Shown here in pieces: positions 16,900 to 24,447 of a DNA stretch of 48,357 bases. Each line of letters begins with the position of its first letter. Positions within the stretch are counted from its first letter, which is position 1. The stretch lies in assembly GCA_904502225.1 (NCBI GenBank), contig CAJGDO010000008.1, positions 1-48,357 of the forward strand. The letters are read 5' to 3'. The notes below the pieces were generated by a model. It did no database searches and was not told where the DNA came from. It worked only from the letters and a program-made list of their open reading frames with translations. The translations under genes were made by a program, and so were the position numbers. This stretch comes from an uncultured Clostridia bacterium. GTDB lineage: Bacteria > Bacillota > Clostridia > Christensenellales > Borkfalkiaceae.

Positions 16900-18096
16900 A
16901 TGAGTAAAAGTTTTTTTAAGACATTATCAATATTGCTTTGTCTTATAATGTCGCTAACTACTTTTGGTGGTTGTCAACTTTTAGAAAGTTTATTTCTTGA
17001 AAAAGAGCCACCAGAGGACCCACCACCATCAGAATATCCACAAGTTTTAGAAGATGACGAAATGTCTTTTCACTTTATGATGCTTGGGAATGATAAGGCG
17101 GGCGACTGTGTTTATATTAAGGCTGGTGAAACTGATATTTTAATAGATGCGGGGAGCAGGTTAAATAGTGTAAGAAGTATTCAAAGTTATATAAATAAAT
17201 ATATGACTGACACGATTTTAGAATACGTTATAGTCACGCACTCTGACCAAGACCATATTGATGGATTTGTAAGGTCAAGTAAGCAACCAAGTATTTTTGA
17301 CCTTTACGAGTGCCAAACTATTATAGACTTTAACCTTTCAAATAAAGATTTGCTAACCGAAAAGGGCAACCAAACTCTATTAAGCAAATACTATACAAGT
17401 CGTGATGAAGAAGTTGCTAATGGTGCAACCCATTACACAGCACTTGATTGTTATAACCAAACAAATGGTGCACAACGTGTTTTTGAACTTGCAGAAGATA
17501 TGAGTATGGAAATTTTGTATAACTATTATTATGAGCATAAATCTTCTGACGAAAACAATTATTCGGTTTGCGTTATGTTTAATCATAACGATAAATATTT
17601 CTTATTTACCGGCGATTTGGAAGAAGATGGCGAAGAATATTTAGTGCAATATAACACCTTGCCAAGAGTTGAACTTTTTAAGGCAGGTCATCACGGCTCA
17701 CCAACATCTTCAAACGATTGTTTGTTAAGTATTATTAGACCAAAGATTTCGGTTGCTTGTTGTTGTGCGGGCAGTGTAGAATATACGCAGAATTCGGCAA
17801 ACACTTTTCCATCACAAGCGTATATCGATAGGATTGCACCGTATACCGATAAGGTTTTTGTACCTGTATATATAAAAACCAAGTATAATTCAAGTACAAA
17901 AAAATATTCTAACGATGGCGAATATAAAGAACTTAACGGCAACGTGATGGTGCGTTCTTTAAGTGAAAGCATTGATGAAAATAATGAGATTGTGCCACCA
18001 AAAGTTGTTTACGTTGGCTCAAACAATAGTCTTAAAATAAAAGATACAGAATGGTTTAAGAAAAATAGAACGATGCCAAGTGCTTGGCAAAACTAA
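16900..18096 (+). CDS. ComEC/Rec2-like metallo-beta-lactamase lipoprotein
   Basis: The 398-residue protein has a lipoprotein signal peptide ending in FGGC with lipidated Cys25, then a Pro-rich linker. The catalytic metallo-beta-lactamase domain shows THSDQDHIDG, FTGDLEEDGEE and KAGHHGSPTSS. The HxDxDH and HHGS motifs match the C-terminal nuclease-like domain of ComEC. It should sit on the outer face of the membrane, perhaps cleaving phosphodiesters (inference). It starts 3 bases after ddh without a Shine-Dalgarno, so it is probably co-transcribed with ddh. A terminator follows. Confidence 0.82.
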   Translation: MSKSFFKTLSILLCLIMSLTTFGGCQLLESLFLEKEPPEDPPPSEYPQVLEDDEMSFHFMMLGNDKAGDCVYIKAGETDILIDAGSRLNSVRSIQSYINKYMTDTILEYVIVTHSDQDHIDGFVRSSKQPSIFDLYECQTIIDFNLSNKDLLTEKGNQTLLSKYYTSRDEEVANGATHYTALDCYNQTNGAQRVFELAEDMSMEILYNYYYEHKSSDENNYSVCVMFNHNDKYFLFTGDLEEDGEEYLVQYNTLPRVELFKAGHHGSPTSSNDCLLSIIRPKISVACCCAGSVEYTQNSANTFPSQAYIDRIAPYTDKVFVPVYIKTKYNSSTKKYSNDGEYKELNGNVMVRSLSESIDENNEIVPPKVVYVGSNNSLKIKDTEWFKKNRTMPSAWQN

Positions 18097-18120
18097 TATA
18101 AAACAAATATACAAAATAAA

Positions 18121-18156
18121 AAAGCAGAGCAAAAAAACTCTGCTTTTATTTTTTTA
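18121..18156 (+). terminator. Terminator after the lipoprotein gene
   Basis: The 9-bp stem AAAGCAGAG (18121-18129) with CTCTGCTTT (18138-18146) is followed by a T-rich tail. Confidence 0.9.
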
Positions 18157-18213
18157 AATTGTTTGTATAAAACGAAAAAACCTACACACAATACTTTTAG
18201 CGGAGGAATTGTG

Positions 18214-18759
18214 ATGCAAGGCACGGGAATAGTTAGAAGAATTGACGAACTAGGCAGAGTGGTTATCCCAAAAGAAATTCGAAAAACACTTCGAATAAAA
18301 GAGGGTGACCCATTAGAGATTTATACAGATAAAGAAAATTTAGTTATAAGCAAATATTCGCCCATTTCGTCTATAAACGACTTTGTGAAAATAGTTGCAG
18401 ACGGCATTGAAGAAATTACCGAAAAAGTCTGTTTAATAACTGACAACGATAATATTTTATATGTATCAAAAGGTAAAATGAAAGATGCGATTGGCAAAAA
18501 CGTTTCCAAAAGTTTAGAAAACGTGTTAAAAGACAGAAAGAGCGTTGTATCGTCCAGAGTTGACGGCGGAACAATTATCGACCTTTGTGTTGATTACGAT
18601 TTTCAGGCTGAAAATCAAATAATCGTTCCAATAATCTCAAGTGGCGATTGTTATGGTGCTTTGATAGTCTTTGATAAAGATAAGTCTTCTCACTTTAAAG
18701 CAGAAGATGTTAAGATTGCTCGATTAGGAGCGTCCTTCTTATCTAAACAATTTGAGTAA
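18214..18759 (+). CDS. spoVT: Stage V sporulation protein T (AbrB-type regulator)
   Basis: Starting at 18214 gives 181 residues, close to the 178 of B. subtilis SpoVT, with GGAGG 7 bases upstream; an upstream in-frame start at 18163 has no ribosome site. The N-terminal swapped-hairpin AbrB domain is clear (GTGIVRRIDELGRVVIPKEIRKTLRI). A C-terminal GAF-like domain follows. SpoVT tunes sigma-G-dependent forespore genes. Just upstream, TGTATA and CAATACT resemble a sigma-G promoter only loosely. Confidence 0.93.
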   Translation: MQGTGIVRRIDELGRVVIPKEIRKTLRIKEGDPLEIYTDKENLVISKYSPISSINDFVKIVADGIEEITEKVCLITDNDNILYVSKGKMKDAIGKNVSKSLENVLKDRKSVVSSRVDGGTIIDLCVDYDFQAENQIIVPIISSGDCYGALIVFDKDKSSHFKAEDVKIARLGASFLSKQFE

Positions 18760-18770
18760 TTTTTCCGTTT

Positions 18771-18797
18771 AATGACCACGATTTTTTCGTGGTCATT
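18771..18797 (+). other. Perfect hairpin between spoVT and spoVB
   Basis: The 11-bp arms (18771-18781 and 18787-18797) have a 5-T loop. There is no T-run after it, and the spoVB ATG follows 7 bases later without a Shine-Dalgarno. It may end spoVT mRNA or affect spoVB translation. Confidence 0.6.
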
Positions 18798-18804
18798 ATT
18801 ACAT

Positions 18805-20160
18805 ATGAAAGTAAAAAACGGCATAATAAACGGAGCAGTGATTTTAGGGATAGGTGCATTTATAGCAAAGTTTTTGGGTGCATTATATAGGATACCTTTA
18901 ACAAACAGACTTGGCGGGTATGGTTTAGGGCTATATCAAATGGTTTTTCCCGTATATACATTACTGTTAGATTTTTCTGGGGCAGGTGTGCCAAACGCAC
19001 TATCAAGGCTTATTGCAAAAGAGAAAGACCCACTTTTTTCAAAAAGATTGTTAAACAGCAGTATAAAACTATTTGCAATATTTGGCCTTTTAGCCACGGC
19101 TTTTATGGCAATCTTTTCTTATCCACTTGCTCTTTTTCAAGGTAATGACGAGGCAAAAACGGCATATCTATTTTTATCGCCAGCAGTTTTTTTAGTTTCG
19201 CTTATTTCGTGTTTTCGTGGCTATTTTCAAGGCAATATGAATATGCGACCAACAGCCGTTTCGCAAATTTTAGAGCAAGTTTTCAAACTTTTACTCGGCG
19301 TGTTTTTTATCAACTTGTTTTATCCAAACGTTCCACTTTGCGTTGCAGGGGCAACGCTTGCCATAACCCTTTCAGAATTGGTTGCATTAGCATATTTATT
19401 TTTTTGTTATAAATTTTACAATAGAAAAAATCAAATCTATATCAGTCAAAATAAAAACTTTATACCTGATGCAAAGTCTATAATAAAAACTGCATTTCCC
19501 ATAACGCTTATAGGTGTGTTAATCCCTTTTTCACAAGTTGTGGACAGTTTTTTAACCATAAACATTTTAAGCAAATATTTGCCAAACGCAACCGTGTTGT
19601 TTGGGCTTCTTTCGGGCGTTGTTATGACGGTTATAAACTTGCCCGTCTCGGTCTGCTATGGTTTATCAACGGTTGCCGTGCCAACCGTTTCTTCTTGCGA
19701 AAGCGTGGAAGATGCGTATAAGAACTCTAAAAAAATAGTGTGGCTAACCTTGCTTATAACCTTGCCTTGCACCTTGTTTTTGCTGTTGTTTTCGCCATTT
19801 ACAATCAACTTTTTATTTTCGGGATTGCCAATTGACCAAAAGCAAGTGGCAATCAATTTGTTAAGGCTATGTAGCCCAATCGTGGTTTTATTATCACTTG
19901 TGCAGGTATGCAATTCGGTGCTTATAGGAAAGGGAAAGTTATATACGCCCGTTTTAACTCTTTTAGTTGGCGTTATTATAAAAATAATGCTAAATATTTT
20001 ATTGTTAAACACAAGGGAATTAAATATTTATGGCAGTGCAATAGCCATAATCGCTTGCTATTTTAGCGTATGTTTGATAAACTTAATATTGATATTTAAA
20101 AAAAGGGTAAAAAATGAAAGCAAGCAAACTATCAATCAACGATTTATCTATCAAAAATAA
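18805..20160 (+). CDS. spoVB: SpoVB-type polysaccharide/lipid flippase
   Basis: A polytopic membrane protein of the MOP/MVF superfamily (about 451 residues, roughly 14 membrane segments). It begins with KNGIINGAVILGIGAFIAKFLGALYRIPLTNRLG, the typical start of SpoVB-like lipid flippases used in spore cortex or wall synthesis. The start at 18805 is preferred because an ATG at 18772 lies inside a perfect hairpin and adds 11 unrelated residues. Neither has a Shine-Dalgarno. The last 47 bases overlap dus in another frame. Position right after spoVT supports the sporulation role; a MurJ-type function is the alternative. Confidence 0.82.
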   Translation: MKVKNGIINGAVILGIGAFIAKFLGALYRIPLTNRLGGYGLGLYQMVFPVYTLLLDFSGAGVPNALSRLIAKEKDPLFSKRLLNSSIKLFAIFGLLATAFMAIFSYPLALFQGNDEAKTAYLFLSPAVFLVSLISCFRGYFQGNMNMRPTAVSQILEQVFKLLLGVFFINLFYPNVPLCVAGATLAITLSELVALAYLFFCYKFYNRKNQIYISQNKNFIPDAKSIIKTAFPITLIGVLIPFSQVVDSFLTINILSKYLPNATVLFGLLSGVVMTVINLPVSVCYGLSTVAVPTVSSCESVEDAYKNSKKIVWLTLLITLPCTLFLLLFSPFTINFLFSGLPIDQKQVAINLLRLCSPIVVLLSLVQVCNSVLIGKGKLYTPVLTLLVGVIIKIMLNILLLNTRELNIYGSAIAIIACYFSVCLINLILIFKKRVKNESKQTINQRFIYQK

Positions 20161-21052
20161 CGTGTTTATAGCACCTATTGCTGGGTACACCGATTACGCA
20201 ATAAGAAAATTGCAGTTAGAATGCGGTGCAGGGCTTGTTTTTACCGAACTTGTAAGTGCAAAGGGCTTAATCTATAAAAGTGCAGGCACAAACGAACTTT
20301 TATATTCGGGTTCCGATATAGATAACACTGTCGCCCAAATTTTCGGTTCGGAAGCCTATTATATGCGTTCGGCCTGCGAAAGTGAAGAACTTGCACCATT
20401 TAAAATCATAGATATAAATATGGGCTGTCCCGTTCCAAAAGTATATAAAAACGGTGAAGGCAGTGCTTTATTAAACAACCTTAAAAAAGCCGAACTTATA
20501 ATTAAAGCGTGCGTAAAAAGTGGCAAAACCATAACGGTTAAAACTAGAATAGGCTTAAAAAGAGGTGATGATTTTGCATCAGAGTTTGCAAAAATGGCAG
20601 AAGACGCCGGTGCAAGTATGGTGACCATACACGGCAGAGTTAGGGAAGATTACTATTCGGGCGAGCCTAATTTTGACGCAATATATAAAGCAAAAAAATC
20701 AGTCAATATCCCTATTATTGCAAATGGTGGAATATTTACTAAAGAAGATGCGGATAAAATGCTTGATAGAACGGGTGCAGATGGCGTAATGCTTGCCCGT
20801 GGTGCTTTAAGCGACCCGTTTTTGGTTTCGCAGTTGACTGAAACAAAGTGCGATAAAACCTTAAAAGATTACATAATAGAGCATATCTGCCTTATGCGAG
20901 AAAGAAAGCCTGACAAAAAGGTTGCCATTGAGTTTAGAAAGTTCGTTCCATATTACTTCAAGGGCGTTGCGGGCATAAAAGACTTAAAACTAAAAATATA
21001 TCAATCAGAAAACACTGATGAAATTATAGAACTAATAGATAAAAACCTTTAA
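20114..21052 (+). CDS. dus: tRNA-dihydrouridine synthase
   Basis: This 312-residue FMN enzyme reduces uridines in the tRNA D-loop. Family marks are NNVFIAPIAGYTDYAIRKL, catalytic Cys in DINMGCPVPKV near residue 104, KTRIG near 142 and the IHGR and IANGGI elements for FMN and substrate. The start has AAGGG upstream and lies inside the end of spoVB (47-base overlap), so translation may be coupled. It is closest to the DusB type. The usual extra C-terminal helical domain is present. Confidence 0.92.
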   Translation: MKASKLSINDLSIKNNVFIAPIAGYTDYAIRKLQLECGAGLVFTELVSAKGLIYKSAGTNELLYSGSDIDNTVAQIFGSEAYYMRSACESEELAPFKIIDINMGCPVPKVYKNGEGSALLNNLKKAELIIKACVKSGKTITVKTRIGLKRGDDFASEFAKMAEDAGASMVTIHGRVREDYYSGEPNFDAIYKAKKSVNIPIIANGGIFTKEDADKMLDRTGADGVMLARGALSDPFLVSQLTETKCDKTLKDYIIEHICLMRERKPDKKVAIEFRKFVPYYFKGVAGIKDLKLKIYQSENTDEIIELIDKNL

Positions 21053-21062
21053 CAAAAAATCT

Positions 21063-21099
21063 TACGCAAAAATAAAATACTATGTATGGTTTTTGCGTA
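21063..21099 (+). other. Hairpin touching the ribosome site of the next gene
   Basis: A perfect 10-bp stem (21063-21072 with 21090-21099) ends exactly where GGAGAG begins. It has no T-run, so it is not a usual terminator and could affect translation or act as a processing site. Confidence 0.55.
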
Positions 21100-21109
21100 G
21101 GAGAGCGAT

Positions 21110-21790
21110 ATGCAGTTAAGTTTTGTGACAAACGGCACTTTAAATCAAGTTTTAGAAGAAAATTTGCAAAAAATAAACGGCAGTGATATTGTCGTTTTCG
21201 GGTTTAATGGATTAGGGCTTGTCAGTTATAAAAAAGAATTAAGTGGGGAAACCGAATATTTCCACGATTTAGCAATGGCGTCAAAGCAGTTGTCGTCAGT
21301 TATCATTTGTGGGTGCGATACCGATACTTACGGTCAATTTCGCCACTCTGCCGTAATATCGGATAATGGCAAAATTTTGGGCGTTTCGGATATGGCACAC
21401 TCAATTGACGAAAGTGAGTTTGTAAGCGGTGGAAATTTTAGGGTTTACGACACAAAGGCGGGGAAAATAGGTATTATCGTTGCAGAAGACTTGTTTTTTC
21501 CAGAATCGGCACGGGTTTTAACGCTGTGCGATGCCGATATTATAATTTGCCTATTTAAAAAGATTGAAGGATTTATGCCACAAATTATGATTAGGGCGGG
21601 GGCGTTTTCAAACGGCGTGCCAATGGCGTTATGTGCAAAGAATTACGCTTGCATATCCGATATTCGTGGCAAGGTTGTTTTATCAAGCAGTAGCGAAATT
21701 GTAAAAACAAAATTAAGCGTCGAAAAGGACTATCATTTAATCAGTTCAAGACGGCGTGGTTTATATAAAGATTTTAACTCGGGATATTAA
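21110..21790 (+). CDS. Nitrilase-fold (carbon-nitrogen hydrolase) protein lacking the catalytic triad
   Basis: The 226-residue protein keeps the nitrilase-superfamily layout: early DIVVFGFNGLG, a middle GGNFRVYDTKAGKIGIIVAEDLFFPESARVLTLCDADIII, and a later RAGAFSNGVPMALC. In active members the last element of the core reads roughly ICYDxxFPE with catalytic Cys. Here VAEDLFFPE has Ala in that place. The first catalytic Glu (usually in FPE) and the Lys (usually in YRKxHL) also seem missing. The length is short for the family (usually 260-300). It looks like a pseudoenzyme with a binding or regulatory role. It lies between dus and trmL with GGAGAG as ribosome site. Confidence 0.72.
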   Translation: MQLSFVTNGTLNQVLEENLQKINGSDIVVFGFNGLGLVSYKKELSGETEYFHDLAMASKQLSSVIICGCDTDTYGQFRHSAVISDNGKILGVSDMAHSIDESEFVSGGNFRVYDTKAGKIGIIVAEDLFFPESARVLTLCDADIIICLFKKIEGFMPQIMIRAGAFSNGVPMALCAKNYACISDIRGKVVLSSSSEIVKTKLSVEKDYHLISSRRRGLYKDFNSGY

Positions 21791-21810
21791 CGGGATATAA
21801 AGGAGAAAAA

Positions 21811-22302
21811 ATGGCGTTAAACATAGTTTTGGTTGAGCCTGAAATACCACAAAACGCAGGCAATATAGTTAGGACTTGTGCTGTCACCAACAGCAAATTA
21901 CATATGGTCAGACCTTTGGGGTTTGAAGTTTCGGATAAGTACTTAAAAAGGGCAGGTTTAGATTATTGGCACTTTGTTGATATATCTTACTACGACAGCA
22001 TTGAAGAAGTTATGGACAAGTTCTATAACGGAAAGAACTTTTACTTTTTCTCAACCAAAGCAAAAAATATTCACTCTGACGTTGAGTATAAAGACGGGGA
22101 CTTTTTGGTGTTTGGTAAAGAAACGAAAGGACTTCCAGAACCACTTTTAGAAAAGCATTACGATGAGTGCGTTAGAATTCCTATGATGAATGAAACTCGC
22201 TCGCTTAACCTTTCAAATTCGGTGTGCGTTGGGGTTTATGAGGCACTCCGCCAACAAGGCTATCCAAACCTTTTAACTGAAGGCGAAATTCCAAAAAGGT
22301 AA
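21811..22302 (+). CDS. trmL: tRNA (cytidine(34)-2'-O)-methyltransferase
   Basis: The 163-residue SPOUT-fold enzyme methylates the wobble ribose of tRNA-Leu isoacceptors. It has the N-terminal LVEPEIPQNAGNIVRTC motif, KYLKRAGLDYW, and the C-terminal knot region IPMMNETRSLNLSNSVCVGVYEALRQ that binds SAM. Length matches the minimal TrmL family. AAGGAG is the ribosome site; the gene starts 20 bases after the nitrilase-like gene and ends its transcription unit at a terminator. Confidence 0.93.
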   Translation: MALNIVLVEPEIPQNAGNIVRTCAVTNSKLHMVRPLGFEVSDKYLKRAGLDYWHFVDISYYDSIEEVMDKFYNGKNFYFFSTKAKNIHSDVEYKDGDFLVFGKETKGLPEPLLEKHYDECVRIPMMNETRSLNLSNSVCVGVYEALRQQGYPNLLTEGEIPKR

Positions 22303-22352
22303 AGCAAAAATCAAATAAAAAGTCAACTAAATTGACCTAATAATTATTAAAA

Positions 22353-22395
22353 AAAGGCTAGAAAGGAAAACAAAATTTCTTTTTAGCCTTATTCT
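22353..22395 (+). terminator. Terminator after trmL
   Basis: A 12-bp stem with one G-T pair (AAGGCTAGAAAG against CTTTTTAGCCTT), with a loop of about 13 bases and a T-rich tail. Confidence 0.75.
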
Positions 22396-22399
22396 TTGC

Positions 22400-22581
22400 T
22401 TGACAATAATTTGACCTATCTTTTATAATTATATTGTGTATTAATTTTATTATCATAAGCGTTGCCTTTTAATTGTTGTTAAATTAAAAATTAACACAAA
22501 ATTAAGCAAAATGCAGGATAGTTTTGGAAAAGTAAAAAGATAATTTTGCGTATTTACAAACCACATAAAAAATGATAAAAT
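22400..22581 (+). promoter_or_regulatory. Tandem promoters and AT-rich region before the Na/phosphate cotransporter gene
   Basis: P1 has TTGACA (22400-22405), 18 bp, TATAAT (22424-22429). P2 has TTTACA (22553-22558), 17 bp, TAAAAT (22576-22581). Between them are a weak AT dyad (22467-22489) and TTAAAT, TTAACA, TTAAGC hexamers spaced about 11-12 bases apart near 22479-22507, faintly like Pho boxes. I see no gene in this 330-base gap. Confidence 0.55.
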
Positions 22582-22633
22582 TAACTAAAGAAAAAGTTTT
22601 TTGACAATTAACTCACAGGAGAAAATATATTAG

Positions 22634-24304
22634 ATGATTTGGAACGTATTTTTTATGTTTGGCGGTGTTGCCGTTATGATGTTCGGTATGAAGATTATGG
22701 GTGCATCGTTAGAGCAAGTTGCCGGCGGGGGAATGAAAAAATTGCTCGGCAGAATAACCACAAATAAGTTCGCAGGCGTTGGCGTCGGCGTGGCGGTGAC
22801 AAGTATAATTCAAAGTTCAACTGCAACCACGGTCATGCTTGTCGGTTTTGTTAACGTTGGGATTTTGACTTTGGCACAAGCCACAAACGTTATAATGGGT
22901 GCTAACATTGGTACAACGGTCACGGCACACATTGTTTCGCTTTCAGGCGTTGGCTCAATTGATATCGGTGCTATTGCAGCAATGCTTGGCTGTATCGGTG
23001 TTTTAATGTCAATGCTTATTAAAAACCAAAAAATAGCAAATATTGGCAGTATTTTAGGTGGGCTTGGCTTAATCTTCGTTGGTTTAGAATTTATTTCAAC
23101 ATATGCAAAAGCAATAATGTTTGTCAGTGAAAACGTGCCACATGGTTGGGTAAAAACCATTTTCCAAGCAGACCATAACCCAATTTTACTCGTTTTAATC
23201 GGTTTAGTCTTAACAGCACTCGTTCACAGTTCGTCAACAATCACTGCTTTAATGGTTGTTTTGGCGTCGATAGGCATTTTATCGTTTGACAACGCATTGT
23301 TCTTGGCGTTAGGCTCAAATATTGGTACTTGTTTAACGGCAGTGTTATCTTCTGTTGGAACAACCACAAACGCAAAGAGAACGGCTTTCGTTCACTTATT
23401 GTTTAACTCAATAGGTTGCTTAATTTTTATTGCACCAATTTGGCTTTGTAAGAACCAAGTGAACAGTCTTTTTGCAAGCATAAGCCCAAATTCAGGCACG
23501 CAAATTGCAGTTTTCCACACCTTGTTTAACGTTGTTGTGACAATAGTGTTGCTTCCATTCACAAAGTACATAGTTAAGTTAGTTTGCTTAATCGTTCCAG
23601 ATGCTAAAAAACCTGTTGAAAAACCAGACTTTATGTATCTTGACGACCGCCTATTATCAACACCACCTGTTGCAGTTGGCAACATTAGAAAGGAAATTGT
23701 CAGAATGGGCGAATATGCAAAGAACAACGTAAACGATGCAATGCAAATGTTATTGGATATTAACGTTGACAAAACTGCTGAAATTGCCGAAAGGGAAGAA
23801 ACGCTTAACTTACTCAATAAAAATATTACTTCATACCTAACCAAACTCGTTGGTAAAAAGTTGTCTGATGAAGACGATAGAAAGGTCGGTTCGTATTTTA
23901 AGGTTGTTTCAGACGTTGAAAGGGTGGGCGACTATGCTGAAAACGTTATGGAATATTCACTCCGTTTAAAAGAAAGCGGGCTTGAACTTTCTAAAGATGC
24001 TATCGAAGAATTAACATTATTTTTAGAAAAGGTAAACCACTTGTATATGATAGCGTTTACTGCGTTTGACGATAGGAACACTTCGTTGTTAGGTCAAGTT
24101 AAAGACATTGAAGAAGATGTCGACGATTACTGTGCTGTTCTTGAACAACGCCATCTCGATAGGGTTAAGCAAGGTTCTTGTTCTGCACAAGCCGGTTCAA
24201 TCTTCTTGCAAACTATTTCAAATTTGGAAAGAGTTGCCGACCATATTTATAACGTTGCGAAGAGTATTAAGTCTTATAGAACGGTCAAAGAAAACGTTAT
24301 CTAA
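22634..24304 (+). CDS. Na/Pi-cotransporter II family protein with PhoU-like domain
   Basis: The 556-residue protein has an N-terminal membrane part with two inverted repeats carrying the QSSTATT and VHSSSTITA motifs (near residues 58 and 199) typical of sodium/phosphate cotransporters, and a C-terminal helical PhoU-like domain from about residue 345. It is of the NptA/YjbB type and likely moves phosphate. Direction (uptake or efflux) cannot be read from sequence. AGGAGA lies 12 bases before the ATG, with an in-frame stop just upstream. It is monocistronic, with its own promoters and a terminator that overlaps the pgk promoter. Confidence 0.9.
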   Translation: MIWNVFFMFGGVAVMMFGMKIMGASLEQVAGGGMKKLLGRITTNKFAGVGVGVAVTSIIQSSTATTVMLVGFVNVGILTLAQATNVIMGANIGTTVTAHIVSLSGVGSIDIGAIAAMLGCIGVLMSMLIKNQKIANIGSILGGLGLIFVGLEFISTYAKAIMFVSENVPHGWVKTIFQADHNPILLVLIGLVLTALVHSSSTITALMVVLASIGILSFDNALFLALGSNIGTCLTAVLSSVGTTTNAKRTAFVHLLFNSIGCLIFIAPIWLCKNQVNSLFASISPNSGTQIAVFHTLFNVVVTIVLLPFTKYIVKLVCLIVPDAKKPVEKPDFMYLDDRLLSTPPVAVGNIRKEIVRMGEYAKNNVNDAMQMLLDINVDKTAEIAEREETLNLLNKNITSYLTKLVGKKLSDEDDRKVGSYFKVVSDVERVGDYAENVMEYSLRLKESGLELSKDAIEELTLFLEKVNHLYMIAFTAFDDRNTSLLGQVKDIEEDVDDYCAVLEQRHLDRVKQGSCSAQAGSIFLQTISNLERVADHIYNVAKSIKSYRTVKENVI

Positions 24305-24332
24305 AAATAAAAAACATATTGCAAATAAAAGA

Positions 24333-24374
24333 AAATCCACTGTTAAACGATTGACAAACAGTGGATTTGTTTTA
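24333..24374 (+). terminator. Terminator after the Na/Pi gene
   Basis: A perfect 12-bp stem, AAATCCACTGTT (24333-24344) with AACAGTGGATTT (24357-24368), is followed by GTTTTA. Its loop contains the pgk -35. Confidence 0.82.
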
Positions 24375-24380
24375 TATAAT
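24351..24380 (+). promoter_or_regulatory. Promoter of pgk, embedded in the upstream terminator
   Basis: -35 TTGACA (24351-24356) lies in the terminator loop and -10 TATAAT (24375-24380) just past it, 18 bp apart. Confidence 0.75.
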
Positions 24381-24447
24381 TAAGAAGCATTATAATAGGG
24401 TAATGTGGCAAAATATTACTAAAAAATAAATGTTAGGAGAGTAATGT

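Noticed and set aside
18164..18195. Sigma-G promoter for spoVT
   Set aside because: The elements match only loosely and the spacing is about 19, so it is noted but not called.
18163..18213. An upstream start for spoVT
   Set aside because: No ribosome site, while GGAGG is 7 bases before the ATG at 18214 and the shorter protein matches the family length.
18772..18804. An upstream in-frame ATG for spoVB
   Set aside because: It lies inside a perfect hairpin, has no ribosome site and adds 11 residues unlike the family.
20114..20160. Frameshift joining spoVB and dus
   Set aside because: The two encode unrelated complete proteins and dus has its own ribosome site; a genuine overlap is simpler.
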